Both the position numbers and the translations under genes were made by a program. Shown here piece after piece: positions 1 to 6,000 of a DNA stretch of 64,000 nucleotides (positions are counted from its first letter, which is position 1; the number at the start of each line of letters is the position of its first letter). The notes under the pieces are model-generated. The model did not search any database and was not told where the DNA came from. It saw only the letters and a list, made by a program, of their open reading frames with translations. The DNA lies in NCBI GenBank assembly GCA_051747745.1, contig JBNJGL010000003.1, forward strand, positions 16,429 through 80,428, in the 5' to 3' direction. The DNA comes from QPJE01 sp051747745. Lineage in GTDB: Bacteria > Bacillota > Halanaerobiia > Halanaerobiales > Halanaerobiaceae.

Positions 1-305
1 GCAATTATTTTTTTAACATCATCAGTACTTAAATTACCATAGGTAATTCTTTTTTTACCGGGCATTTTTACATCTATAAGCGGTTCTTTTTCACACATAC
101 CTATACATCCAGTTTGGGTTACTCTTAAATCAATATTCCTTTTATCAACTTCTTCCAGTATTGCTTTCAAAATATCTCTTGCCCCTGCAGCTATTCCACA
201 GGTTCCCATTCCAACTATAATTTCAGGTTTTGTTCCCTGATCCCTCATTTCCATTTCTTTTTGTACTTTATTTCTCAGTTCTTTTAATTCCTGCAAAGAT
301 TTCAA
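1..305 (-). CDS. hndB: HndB-like thioredoxin-fold [2Fe-2S] ferredoxin (C-terminus outside window)
   Basis: Small iron-sulfur subunit of the type found in NAD(P)-linked [FeFe] hydrogenases (HndB of the HndABCD complex), where it relays electrons between the NuoE-like and NuoF-like subunits. I translated about 101 residues from a TTG codon two bases after the stop of the preceding ATPase gene; GAGGTGA lies just upstream. Cysteines are visible at about residue 36 (GTCGI) and in a C-x3-C pair at 67 and 71 (TGCIGMC), as expected for a [2Fe-2S] site. The reading frame runs off the low-coordinate edge, so the C-terminus and the downstream hydrogenase genes (presumably hndC and hndD) are not visible. 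Confidence 0.8.
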   Translation of the reverse strand, partial: MKSLQELKELRNKVQKEMEMRDQGTKPEIIVGMGTCGIAAGARDILKAILEEVDKRNIDLRVTQTGCIGMCEKEPLIDVKMPGKKRITYGNLSTDDVKKII

Positions 306-306
306 T

Positions 307-861
307 TTACTCTTCACCTCCATATATTTCGGCAAATCCGTCTTTTAGATATTCTTTTATCCAGTTCACAATATCTCCTGACTGAATAGATATACCATCC
401 AGTTCTTCTTTTATTTTTCTGCTGTCAAAACAAAATTCTTTGTTTTTAAATTGATGTCTGTATTTTAAGTCTATCGAATCTCCATTTACTGCAATAAATG
501 AAGTTAAAGTGGAAATAATATCTCCCAGCGGAGCTCTGTCAATATGAGTATAGGAAAATTCCGCATTTACTTCAGTACCATGTCCTTTTTCTGAACTAAT
601 AGAAAATTTCCCACCACATCTTTCAGCAGCTTCTTTAAAAAGAGATAAGCCCAGTCCAACTTCTCGAGTTGTTCGCGAGGTTACAAATGGATCAGTAATA
701 TTTTTAATTTTATCTTCCTCTATTCCAGAACCATTGTCCCGCAAAAATATTCTTAATCTATCCTGCTCGGGATGTTCAAAAATTTTAAGTTCTATATAAT
801 CTGCTCCTGCCTGACGAGAATTCTCTATTATATCCAGAATATGAAGAGATAATTCTCTCAT
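307..861 (-). CDS. Histidine-kinase-like ATPase (HATPase_c), hydrogenase-associated
   Basis: 184-residue protein that is mostly a GHKL ATP-binding domain. Visible are the N-box (IIENSRQAGAD, residues 11-21), the G1 box DNGSGI (42-47), the G2-like GLGLSL (69-74) and GHGTEV (93-98). There is no dimerisation/phosphoacceptor histidine domain and no sensor domain, so it is not a complete sensor kinase. I chose the ATG directly after the hndA stop (one base between), which begins MRELSLHILDI as in related proteins; a frame 22 codons longer would overlap hndA. Lying between hndA and hndB it is surely co-translated with them. Whether it phosphorylates a partner is not known from the sequence. Confidence 0.8.
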   Translation of the reverse strand: MRELSLHILDIIENSRQAGADYIELKIFEHPEQDRLRIFLRDNGSGIEEDKIKNITDPFVTSRTTREVGLGLSLFKEAAERCGGKFSISSEKGHGTEVNAEFSYTHIDRAPLGDIISTLTSFIAVNGDSIDLKYRHQFKNKEFCFDSRKIKEELDGISIQSGDIVNWIKEYLKDGFAEIYGGEE

Positions 862-862
862 C

Positions 863-1345
863 TCAGCTGTATTTAGCCAGAATTTCCGGTATTTTTTCTG
901 GAGTAAGCCGGCCGTGAGTGTCATCATTGACCATGATTACCGGGGCCAGACCACAGGCACCTATACAGGCTACAGATTCCAGAGTGAATTTCAGATCTTC
1001 TGTTGTTTCTCCACTGTCAACACCTAACTCATCTTTAAGTGCTTCTAGAACCTTGTCACCACCTCTGACATGACAGGCTGTTCCCATACATACACGGACA
1101 ATATTTTTCCCTCTCGGTTCCTGATGGAACTGACTGTAAAAAGTGACAACTCCATAAACCTGGCTCAGGGAAAGATTTAGTCCACCTGCTACTTCTTTTA
1201 GTACCTCTTCCGGTAAATAACCGTATTCTTCCTGTGCTTCCTGAAGAACTGGAATTAAATATCTCTCTTTTTTTTCATAACGTTCTAAAATTTCTCGAAC
1301 AGGTACCAGATATTTTTCTAATTTTTCTTCTTTAATCTCTGCCAT
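863..1345 (-). CDS. hndA: NADP-reducing hydrogenase subunit HndA (NuoE-like, [2Fe-2S])
   Basis: 160-residue NuoE/HndA-family subunit. An N-terminal helical part is followed by a thioredoxin-fold [2Fe-2S] domain with four cysteines at residues 86, 91, 127 and 131 (CMGTAC and CIGAC), the normal ligand pattern. In HndABCD-type or electron-bifurcating hydrogenases this subunit passes electrons between NAD(P)H-linked flavin and the hydrogenase. The ATG has a strong SD (GGAGG about 8 bases upstream). It is followed immediately by the ATPase gene and then hndB. The order hndA-ATPase-hndB suggests a complete multimeric hydrogenase operon continuing past the edge of the window. Confidence 0.88.
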   Translation of the reverse strand: MAEIKEEKLEKYLVPVREILERYEKKERYLIPVLQEAQEEYGYLPEEVLKEVAGGLNLSLSQVYGVVTFYSQFHQEPRGKNIVRVCMGTACHVRGGDKVLEALKDELGVDSGETTEDLKFTLESVACIGACGLAPVIMVNDDTHGRLTPEKIPEILAKYS

Positions 1346-1363
1346 AACATAAACCTCCTCAGT

Positions 1364-2107
1364 TTAATTAATATCATTAAATTTTATTTTTCTTCCATTT
1401 TTAGATTTTAAAGCCATTTCAAACTCGGCAAAACTTTTTTCCTGCATAACCAAAGTAATATATGAAGCTATATCTTCCAGATAATGGCTGTCAGAATTTT
1501 TTATTATATTTATTTCTTCCGAAATGTTGTGTTCTTTTCTGAATTTATCTGGATCAGTACTGCCCGATATTTCTACTGTATTCAGAAGCAAATCATCCGG
1601 TATAAATCCCAGCTGACTTATTATACTCTTTTTTTTATCTAAATGTGCGGGAACAGCTATCCCCTTGAGCTTTCTAGTCTCTTCTACCACCTCAGATAAT
1701 GTCATATTTACGGCACCAGCAAGCAGTTTTTCATTTTTTCTGATATATCTATCATTAAAATCTATTACGATCTGTGGTCCAAAGAATTCTTCATCATTTT
1801 TTATGTCCGGCAGTGATTTATATATAATTTTCTGCCATTTTTTTAAAATTTTTAGATTTGGGAAAAATGTTAATACATGAATTTCCTCTTTTGTCTCCAC
1901 TTCCATTCCCGGAATAAAAAATATATTATTTACTTCACAATAATATTGAAATATTTCTGCATTTTCTGCAGAATTATGATCTGTCAGTGATATGATTTCT
2001 ATACCAAGTTTTTTAGCCCTTTTTACAGCTGCTGCAGCTGTCATCAGCAGATCACCACAGGGTGATAATACTGAATGCAGGTGGAGGTCAGCTTTATATT
2101 CATTCAT
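1364..2107 (-). CDS. PHP-domain metal-dependent phosphoesterase
   Basis: 247-residue PHP-superfamily protein. Metal-ligand motifs seen: DLHLHS (residues 7-12), LTDHN (41-45), a glutamate in PGMEVE (66-71), a histidine near 77 (HVLTFF), PAH (163-165) and a C-terminal NSDSH (214-218). The family hydrolyses phosphoesters, for example nucleotides or short nucleic acids; the substrate here cannot be read from sequence. The ATG giving MNEYKADLHLHS was chosen because the 11 extra upstream codons would run into the preceding DRTGG gene. PHP genes of this type recur beside hydrogenase and DRTGG genes in anaerobic Firmicutes, which hints at a nucleotide-signalling role (inference). Confidence 0.8.
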   Translation of the reverse strand: MNEYKADLHLHSVLSPCGDLLMTAAAAVKRAKKLGIEIISLTDHNSAENAEIFQYYCEVNNIFFIPGMEVETKEEIHVLTFFPNLKILKKWQKIIYKSLPDIKNDEEFFGPQIVIDFNDRYIRKNEKLLAGAVNMTLSEVVEETRKLKGIAVPAHLDKKKSIISQLGFIPDDLLLNTVEISGSTDPDKFRKEHNISEEINIIKNSDSHYLEDIASYITLVMQEKSFAEFEMALKSKNGRKIKFNDIN

Positions 2108-2108
2108 T

Positions 2109-2438
2109 TTATATATTTCTTTCACATAATTTGCAGGCAATTTGATAGGCTTTTTCTCTGCTTTTGAGCAGATTAATACCTTTTTGACATGCTTTTTTTA
2201 TGGCAGATTCATCAAAATCAAAGCCCTCTACTATTACAACTGCTGAAATATCCACTAAAAGTGCTACTGCTGCTGCATTCTGATGTCCCTGCACAGTGAG
2301 CCAGAGATTTCCCTTTTTTGCATTTGCCATTACATTGCTGAGCAGATCTCCACAGTATACGCCATCAACTTCTCTGTCAAGATCAGGGCCAGCAATAACC
2401 TCCAGTTCAAGCTCCTCAATCAGATCTCTTACTTTCAT
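2109..2438 (-). CDS. DRTGG-domain protein (first of two)
   Basis: 109-residue protein made almost wholly of a DRTGG domain, the regulatory fold also found next to CBS domains and in phosphotransacetylases. The core YCGDLLSNVMA and the following hydrophobic pattern match the family. I chose the second of two adjacent ATGs (MKVRDLIEEL), since AGGAGG lies 6 bases before it but only 3 before the first. This start lies inside the end of the hydrogenase-like gene, a 23-base overlap that implies translational coupling. A paralogue lies at 4246-4608. The function is unknown; ligand sensing is an inference from family context. Confidence 0.75.
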   Translation of the reverse strand: MKVRDLIEELELEVIAGPDLDREVDGVYCGDLLSNVMANAKKGNLWLTVQGHQNAAAVALLVDISAVVIVEGFDFDESAIKKACQKGINLLKSREKAYQIACKLCERNI

Positions 2439-3747
2439 CATTTTCCTCCTTTTCGGATGACATGACAGGTGGCAGTTCATGTGCAAGTTCAGATAACTTA
2501 TCTGCCAGCTGACCGACATTTTTTCTCAGCATAAATATACAGTCAGATCTATTCGCAAGTCCATTTACTATATCTTCAGCAAAAGTTCTGCAGTCAGGTG
2601 CCCCACAGGCAGCACAGTCAAGCCCGGGAAGACGTTCTATTTCTTTCTCCATCTGCTCTAATTTAGCCATTGCCTTATTGAAATCTGGATCCAATTTTCC
2701 TACATCATCTGCTTTTATTTTTTTGGTCATTAAAAAATCATAAATAAAATCATTTTTGTCTTCTTTATCAAGTTGAGAAACTTTTTCCATTCGTTTCTGC
2801 AGGTTAAATCCTGCCTGAAAAGGGTTTACTACATTTAGTACTCCACCAACACATCCATCTATACAGGAAGTGAGTTCAAAATATTTTACATCAGAAGAAA
2901 TATTATTTCTTTCAATCTCATCGAGAATTTTTTTTACCTGATGAATACCAGAAACAGTTATTGTAGAAACAGCTCTCCACCTGTTTAATATATCAGTTTC
3001 TCCACCTTCCTGTCCCCATATTGTTGCCGGAGAAAATTCGGAAAACTGTTCGGCTTCTTTTTCAGTGATTTCAGAAACTTTATCATATATTTTTTGATAT
3101 ACATTTTCTACACCAACTGCACCGGTTAAGAAACTCTTTTCCTGGCCCAGAGGATATTTTATCGTAGTTAATTTTGCGGGACAGGGAGTAAGCAAAAATA
3201 TATCTGCCCTTATATTTTCTTCTTCTCTCAGTATTTTATCTGTCTTCTCTGCACAGAGTTCAACTGGAGATTTAAAGGGTATTATCATTTCTATAAGGTC
3301 CGGATAGAGCAGTTTAATCAACCTGATAATAACCGGACAGGAGGCAGAAATATAACTGCCGCTGTTATTTTCTAAAAATTCTAATGTTTTTCTGGACAGA
3401 GCCGCTGCAGATTCTGCAACATCGACCACTTTTTTAAAACCAAGTTTTAACACAGCTGCTTTTATTTTAGATGCGGGAATTTCTGCTCCAAACTGACCAT
3501 AAAAACTCGGAGGAATTATAAGCACTGGATAATCATATTTTTTTATATCATCCAATTTATCTGTTTCTGTATATTTAGCGTGATATTCACAGGTTCTTAT
3601 ACATTCCGCACAATCTATACAGAGGTCTTCTTTTATCCATGCTCTACCTTTATGAACTCTAATTGCTCTTGTCGGACATTTTTTTACACAATTTGTACAT
3701 CCTTCACATTTATCTTCTTTAAGAAGCACAGAATGCTTAGCCGCCAT
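2416..3747 (-). CDS. [FeFe]-hydrogenase-like iron-sulfur protein, probably sensory
   Basis: 443 residues in three parts. The N-terminus is a two-[4Fe-4S] ferredoxin (Cys 14, 17, 20, 24 and 43, 46, 49, 53). The middle is an H-cluster-type hydrogenase domain with cysteines in SASCP (137), TPCPAK (189) and SCIDGCVGG (295 and 299), the four positions that hold the H-cluster. The C-terminus is a four-cysteine iron-sulfur motif (378, 381, 386, 403). The cysteine usually paired with 137 (CC in catalytic enzymes), which serves proton transfer, is serine here, so fast H2 turnover is unlikely. With the neighbouring ATPases, DRTGG and PHP proteins this suggests an H2 or redox sensor rather than a catabolic enzyme (inference). 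Confidence 0.82.
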   Translation of the reverse strand: MAAKHSVLLKEDKCEGCTNCVKKCPTRAIRVHKGRAWIKEDLCIDCAECIRTCEYHAKYTETDKLDDIKKYDYPVLIIPPSFYGQFGAEIPASKIKAAVLKLGFKKVVDVAESAAALSRKTLEFLENNSGSYISASCPVIIRLIKLLYPDLIEMIIPFKSPVELCAEKTDKILREEENIRADIFLLTPCPAKLTTIKYPLGQEKSFLTGAVGVENVYQKIYDKVSEITEKEAEQFSEFSPATIWGQEGGETDILNRWRAVSTITVSGIHQVKKILDEIERNNISSDVKYFELTSCIDGCVGGVLNVVNPFQAGFNLQKRMEKVSQLDKEDKNDFIYDFLMTKKIKADDVGKLDPDFNKAMAKLEQMEKEIERLPGLDCAACGAPDCRTFAEDIVNGLANRSDCIFMLRKNVGQLADKLSELAHELPPVMSSEKEENDESKRSD

Positions 3748-3763
3748 ATTAAACCTCCCATAA

Positions 3764-4222
3764 TCAGCCAGTTAAAGGCTTTTCCAGCTTTATTGTAACC
3801 TTTATATCAGTCCCTACACCTTCAGCAGTGCTGATTTCCATATTGTCTGCATATCGTCTAACATTAACAAGACCCATACCTGCTCCAAATCCCATCTCTC
3901 TAATTTCACTACTAGCTGTAGAAAAACCTGGAGTTAAGGCTTTTTCTAAATCTGCTATTCCTGGACCTGTATCACTAACATATATTACAAGCTCATTTTC
4001 TGATATCTGAGCAGTAATTTCACCTCCGAAAGAATGAATTATTACATTCATTTCAAGTTCATAGGTGACTATTGCTGTTTTCCTAACAGTATTAGAGTTT
4101 ACCCCTAATTTGCGCAGTAAATTTTTAAGTTGACTGGATGCTTCTCCACCACTCTGAAAATCAAATCTTTCTATACTCACATTTAAAATTTCTTTTTTCT
4201 GCAATGAATAGTCAGCTCCCAA
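3764..4222 (-). CDS. Anti-sigma-factor-like ATPase (SpoIIAB/RsbW type HATPase)
   Basis: About 152 residues with a GHKL ATPase domain resembling serine-kinase anti-sigma factors: the N-box region ELEMNVIIHSFGG, the G1 box DTGPGI and a G2-like FGAGMGLVNVRRYAD followed by GVGTDIKV. The longest frame begins at TTG with no SD; a TTG six codons further in (4204) has GGGAG about 11 bases upstream and may be the real start. It lies between the DRTGG gene and the hydrogenase-like gene in the same operon. The phosphorylation target, if any, is not in view. Confidence 0.75.
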   Translation of the reverse strand: MGADYSLQKKEILNVSIERFDFQSGGEASSQLKNLLRKLGVNSNTVRKTAIVTYELEMNVIIHSFGGEITAQISENELVIYVSDTGPGIADLEKALTPGFSTASSEIREMGFGAGMGLVNVRRYADNMEISTAEGVGTDIKVTIKLEKPLTG

Positions 4223-4245
4223 TAATTTTAAATTTTTTGGAGGTC

Positions 4246-4608
4246 TTAAATATAATTCATCTCTTCTGGACCTATACCATTTTTATACAGCAGACCACAG
4301 GCTTCAAAAAGAGGTTTTTCTGTACTGTAAAGCAGTATTTTGAGCTCTCGGGCAAGAGATACAGTTTCTGCTAAAGGTTTTTTGCCCCTTACAAAAATAA
4401 TAGCCTGTATACCTATCATTTCAGCTGTTCTAATAACCTGTGGATTTGTCAGTCCGGTTAACAGCATTGTTTTTTCTCGAGAAAAAGCAAGAACATCACT
4501 CATAAGATCTGCACCACAGGCATTCTTTATCAGAAGGCTGTCTTCAATTTCTTTTTCTCCATAAATTGTTTCTACATTGAGCAGGGATTTAACATCAGAT
4601 AGTTTCAT
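4246..4608 (-). CDS. DRTGG-domain protein (second copy), first gene of the operon
   Basis: 120 residues with a DRTGG domain; the segment ACGADLMSDVLAFS matches the YCGDLLSNVMA core of the copy at 2109-2438, so the two are paralogues. The ATG has a good SD (GGAGG). It is the first gene after the consensus promoter at 4733-4761 and thus leads the hydrogenase-associated operon. No catalytic motif is visible. A regulatory, ligand-binding role is the family expectation. Confidence 0.75.
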   Translation of the reverse strand: MKLSDVKSLLNVETIYGEKEIEDSLLIKNACGADLMSDVLAFSREKTMLLTGLTNPQVIRTAEMIGIQAIIFVRGKKPLAETVSLARELKILLYSTEKPLFEACGLLYKNGIGPEEMNYI

Positions 4609-4732
4609 TTTTAACCTCCATATTAAATATTAAATCATTCGAAAGACCTTAATAATATAAAAAATTCAGCATCCATATTAGAAATAGTGAATATATTCAC
4701 ATTAATTCTGTAAAAAAAATATATCTATCCAA

Positions 4733-4761
4733 ATTATATGACACAAAAGTCACGTTGTCAA
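4733..4761 (-). promoter_or_regulatory. Consensus sigma-A promoter of the hydrogenase-like cluster
   Basis: Read on the minus strand, a perfect -35 TTGACA (4761-4756) and a perfect -10 TATAAT (4738-4733) are 17 bases apart. The spacer holds an interrupted inverted repeat TGAC-N6-GTCA (TGACTTTTGTGTCA), a candidate operator. The leader to the first ATG is about 120 bases. The rest of 4609-4887 is AT-rich with nothing else recognisable. Confidence 0.75.
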
Positions 4762-4887
4762 GAAATATACTATCTAAACTCACCTTACTTTTTCATTTTT
4801 TCCCTAACTTATTTTATCCTATTTAAACAAAAATAATCTGCTGCTTTAAAAACTTATAACAGCAGATAAAATATGTAATGATTCTTT

Positions 4888-5238
4888 TTAAATATCTATT
4901 AAACCAAGACTGATTTCTAATGATGTATTAACATCTTCTATAACATCATCTCCTAAATGAGCAATATGCCTCTGCAGTCTCTTTTTGTCTATAGTTCTTA
5001 TCTGTTCCAGCAGAATAACAGAATCTTTATCTAAATTTGTATAGTCAGAAGGAATTTCAACATGGGTCGGCAGTTTTGCCTTATTAATTCTGGATGTAAT
5101 GGCTGCTACAATAACAGTGGGGCTGTATCTATTACCAATGTCATTCTGCACTATCAAAACCGGCCTGACTCCCCCCTGTTCTGACCCAATAACAGGGTTT
5201 AGATCAGCATAAAAAACATCACCTCTTTTTACTTTCAA
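4888..5238 (-). CDS. mazF: Type II toxin MazF (EndoA/PemK endoribonuclease)
   Basis: 116-residue MazF of the Bacillus NdoA type, a ribosome-independent mRNA interferase. The core GSEQGGVRPVLIVQND has the catalytic arginine at residue 25, and threonine 48 (AAIT) is also present, both at the positions known from the B. subtilis enzyme. I chose the TTG start giving (M)KVKRGDVFYADL, with GGAG 10 bases upstream; this matches the family length, while the longest frame adds 23 codons that overlap the antitoxin gene. The start overlaps the antitoxin end by 20 bases, as expected for coupled toxin synthesis. It should be active. Confidence 0.88.
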   Translation of the reverse strand: MKVKRGDVFYADLNPVIGSEQGGVRPVLIVQNDIGNRYSPTVIVAAITSRINKAKLPTHVEIPSDYTNLDKDSVILLEQIRTIDKKRLQRHIAHLGDDVIEDVNTSLEISLGLIDI

Positions 5239-5530
5239 TCTTTTCACACTCCACAAGTCGTTGTTCATAGCAGAAAAAAGAATAACAGTCTGTCGAAAAT
5301 CCTTCATCAGCCAGCTGCCGGTTTAAAGTAGCCATTTTTAGATATCCTTTTTTCAGGTTATTTCTGACCTCTTCCTTTTTTCTTTCTCGTAAATACAGTT
5401 TTACTGCATCAAGCAAAATAGCATTTCTGTGCTCTTCATTATTTCCACAGTAAGCATTTATTTCTTCCAGTAGATATTCAGGTAATTTTATATTTATTTC
5501 TTTTAATTCTGGCAAAAAAAGCACCCCCAT
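5219..5530 (-). CDS. mazE: Type II antitoxin MazE (EndoAI-like, ribbon-helix-helix)
   Basis: About 98-103 residues. The N-terminus KEINIKLPEYLLEEINAYC fits a ribbon-helix-helix DNA-binding domain, and the C-terminal LKKGYLKMATLNRQLADE is the toxin-binding segment typical of EndoAI. The start is either the ATG at 5530 (AGGATG upstream) or a TTG at 5515 preceded by GGGGGTG, which would give a protein beginning MPELKEINIK; the latter looks closer to the family. It neutralises MazF and represses its own promoter in this family. The last segment has two cysteines after the binding helix and looks lineage-specific. Confidence 0.83.
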   Translation of the reverse strand: MGVLFLPELKEINIKLPEYLLEEINAYCGNNEEHRNAILLDAVKLYLRERKKEEVRNNLKKGYLKMATLNRQLADEGFSTDCYSFFCYEQRLVECEKIESKKR

Positions 5531-5543
5531 TAAAATTACATCC

Positions 5544-5557
5544 TATTAAGCTTAATA
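5544..5557. promoter_or_regulatory. Palindromic candidate operator of mazEF
   Basis: A perfect 14-base palindrome, TATTAAGCTTAATA, lies just downstream of the mazEF -10 box, about where transcription should start. Ribbon-helix-helix antitoxins commonly repress from such a position. Binding here is inferred. Confidence 0.5.
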
Positions 5558-5559
5558 TA

Positions 5560-5589
5560 ATTATATACACTGATCTTAACCTGTGTCAA
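5560..5589 (-). promoter_or_regulatory. mazEF promoter
   Basis: On the minus strand, TTGACA (5589-5584) and TATAAT (5565-5560) are both perfect, with an 18-base spacer. It lies directly upstream of the antitoxin gene and only a few bases from the assembly gap. Confidence 0.7.
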
Positions 5590-5590
5590 C

Positions 5591-5740
5591 AAAAATAATT
5601 CAATTAAAAAAATAANNNNNNNNNNNNNNNNNNNNNNNNNNNNNNNNNNNNNNNNNNNNNNNNNNNNNNNNNNNNNNNNNNNNNNNNNNNNNNNNNNNNN
5701 NNNNNNNNNNNNNNNAAAAATAATTCAATTAAAAAAATAA
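5591..5740. repeat. Identical 25-bp sequence on both sides of the assembly gap
   Basis: The 25 bases ending at 5615 and the 25 bases starting at 5716 are identical (both begin AAAAATAATTC and end AAAAATAA). Contig ends that share sequence were probably joined with a fixed-size gap instead of being merged, so this is more likely one copy than a biological repeat. Confidence 0.8.
5616..5715. other. Assembly gap (exactly 100 Ns)
   Basis: The run of 100 Ns is the conventional size for a gap of unknown length. Because the flanks repeat each other, the real gap may be zero or negative. No gene appears to be interrupted: a terminator lies on one side and the mazEF promoter on the other. Confidence 0.95.
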
Positions 5741-5764
5741 GATGAGGCTATTTAGCCTCATCTT
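5739..5764 (-). terminator. Intrinsic terminator of the 49-codon gene
   Basis: A perfect inverted repeat with 12-base arms (AAGATGAGGCTA and its complement) is followed on the minus strand by TTATTTTTTT. It overlaps the last codons of the small gene, a compact arrangement seen for short transcripts. The plus strand has no T-run. Confidence 0.8.
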
Positions 5765-5897
5765 CATTAAAAATATTCCCTTCAGCCAGGCTGCTGTTAA
5801 TTGAAGCCATTTTTTTGTACCCTTTTATCATGGCCTTTGCAATTTGCTTCTTCTCAGCCTCAGTAAATTGACGCTTCTGGCGGAGCCTTTCCACCAT
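5748..5897 (-). CDS. 49-residue orphan protein resembling the toxin-binding tail of MazE
   Basis: Small gene with ATG, a strong SD (GAGGTGG), its own promoter and its own terminator. The protein is basic at the N-terminus (MVERLRQKRQFTEAEKKQ). Its centre, AKAMIKGYKKMASINSSLAE, aligns with the MazE C-terminus encoded 200 bases away (LKKGYLKMATLNRQLADE), sharing KGY-KMA-N-LA. It has no ribbon-helix-helix domain, so it could bind MazF without binding DNA. It might act as a second antidote, a remnant of a duplicated antitoxin, or an adaptor for another toxin. The likeness to MazE is seen directly; the function is inference. Confidence 0.72.
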   Translation of the reverse strand: MVERLRQKRQFTEAEKKQIAKAMIKGYKKMASINSSLAEGNIFNEDEAK

Positions 5898-5949
5898 ATA
5901 ACCACCTCATTATTACTGAAATAAATTAAATAATATCTTTTTCAGTTTT

Positions 5950-5978
5950 AGTATATAATAATAAAATTTAGGTGTCAA
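5950..5978 (-). promoter_or_regulatory. Promoter of the 49-codon gene
   Basis: On the minus strand, TTGACA (5978-5973), 17 bases, then TATACT (5955-5950). It begins 23 bases after the helicase stop codon, so the small gene can be transcribed alone. Confidence 0.65.
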
Positions 5979-6000
5979 TGCCGGCGAAAATATTTATTTT

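Noticed and set aside
4609..4887. Possible small gene in the AT-rich region before the hydrogenase-like cluster
   Set aside because: No frame with an SD and reasonable codons; the region is explained by the promoter and leader.
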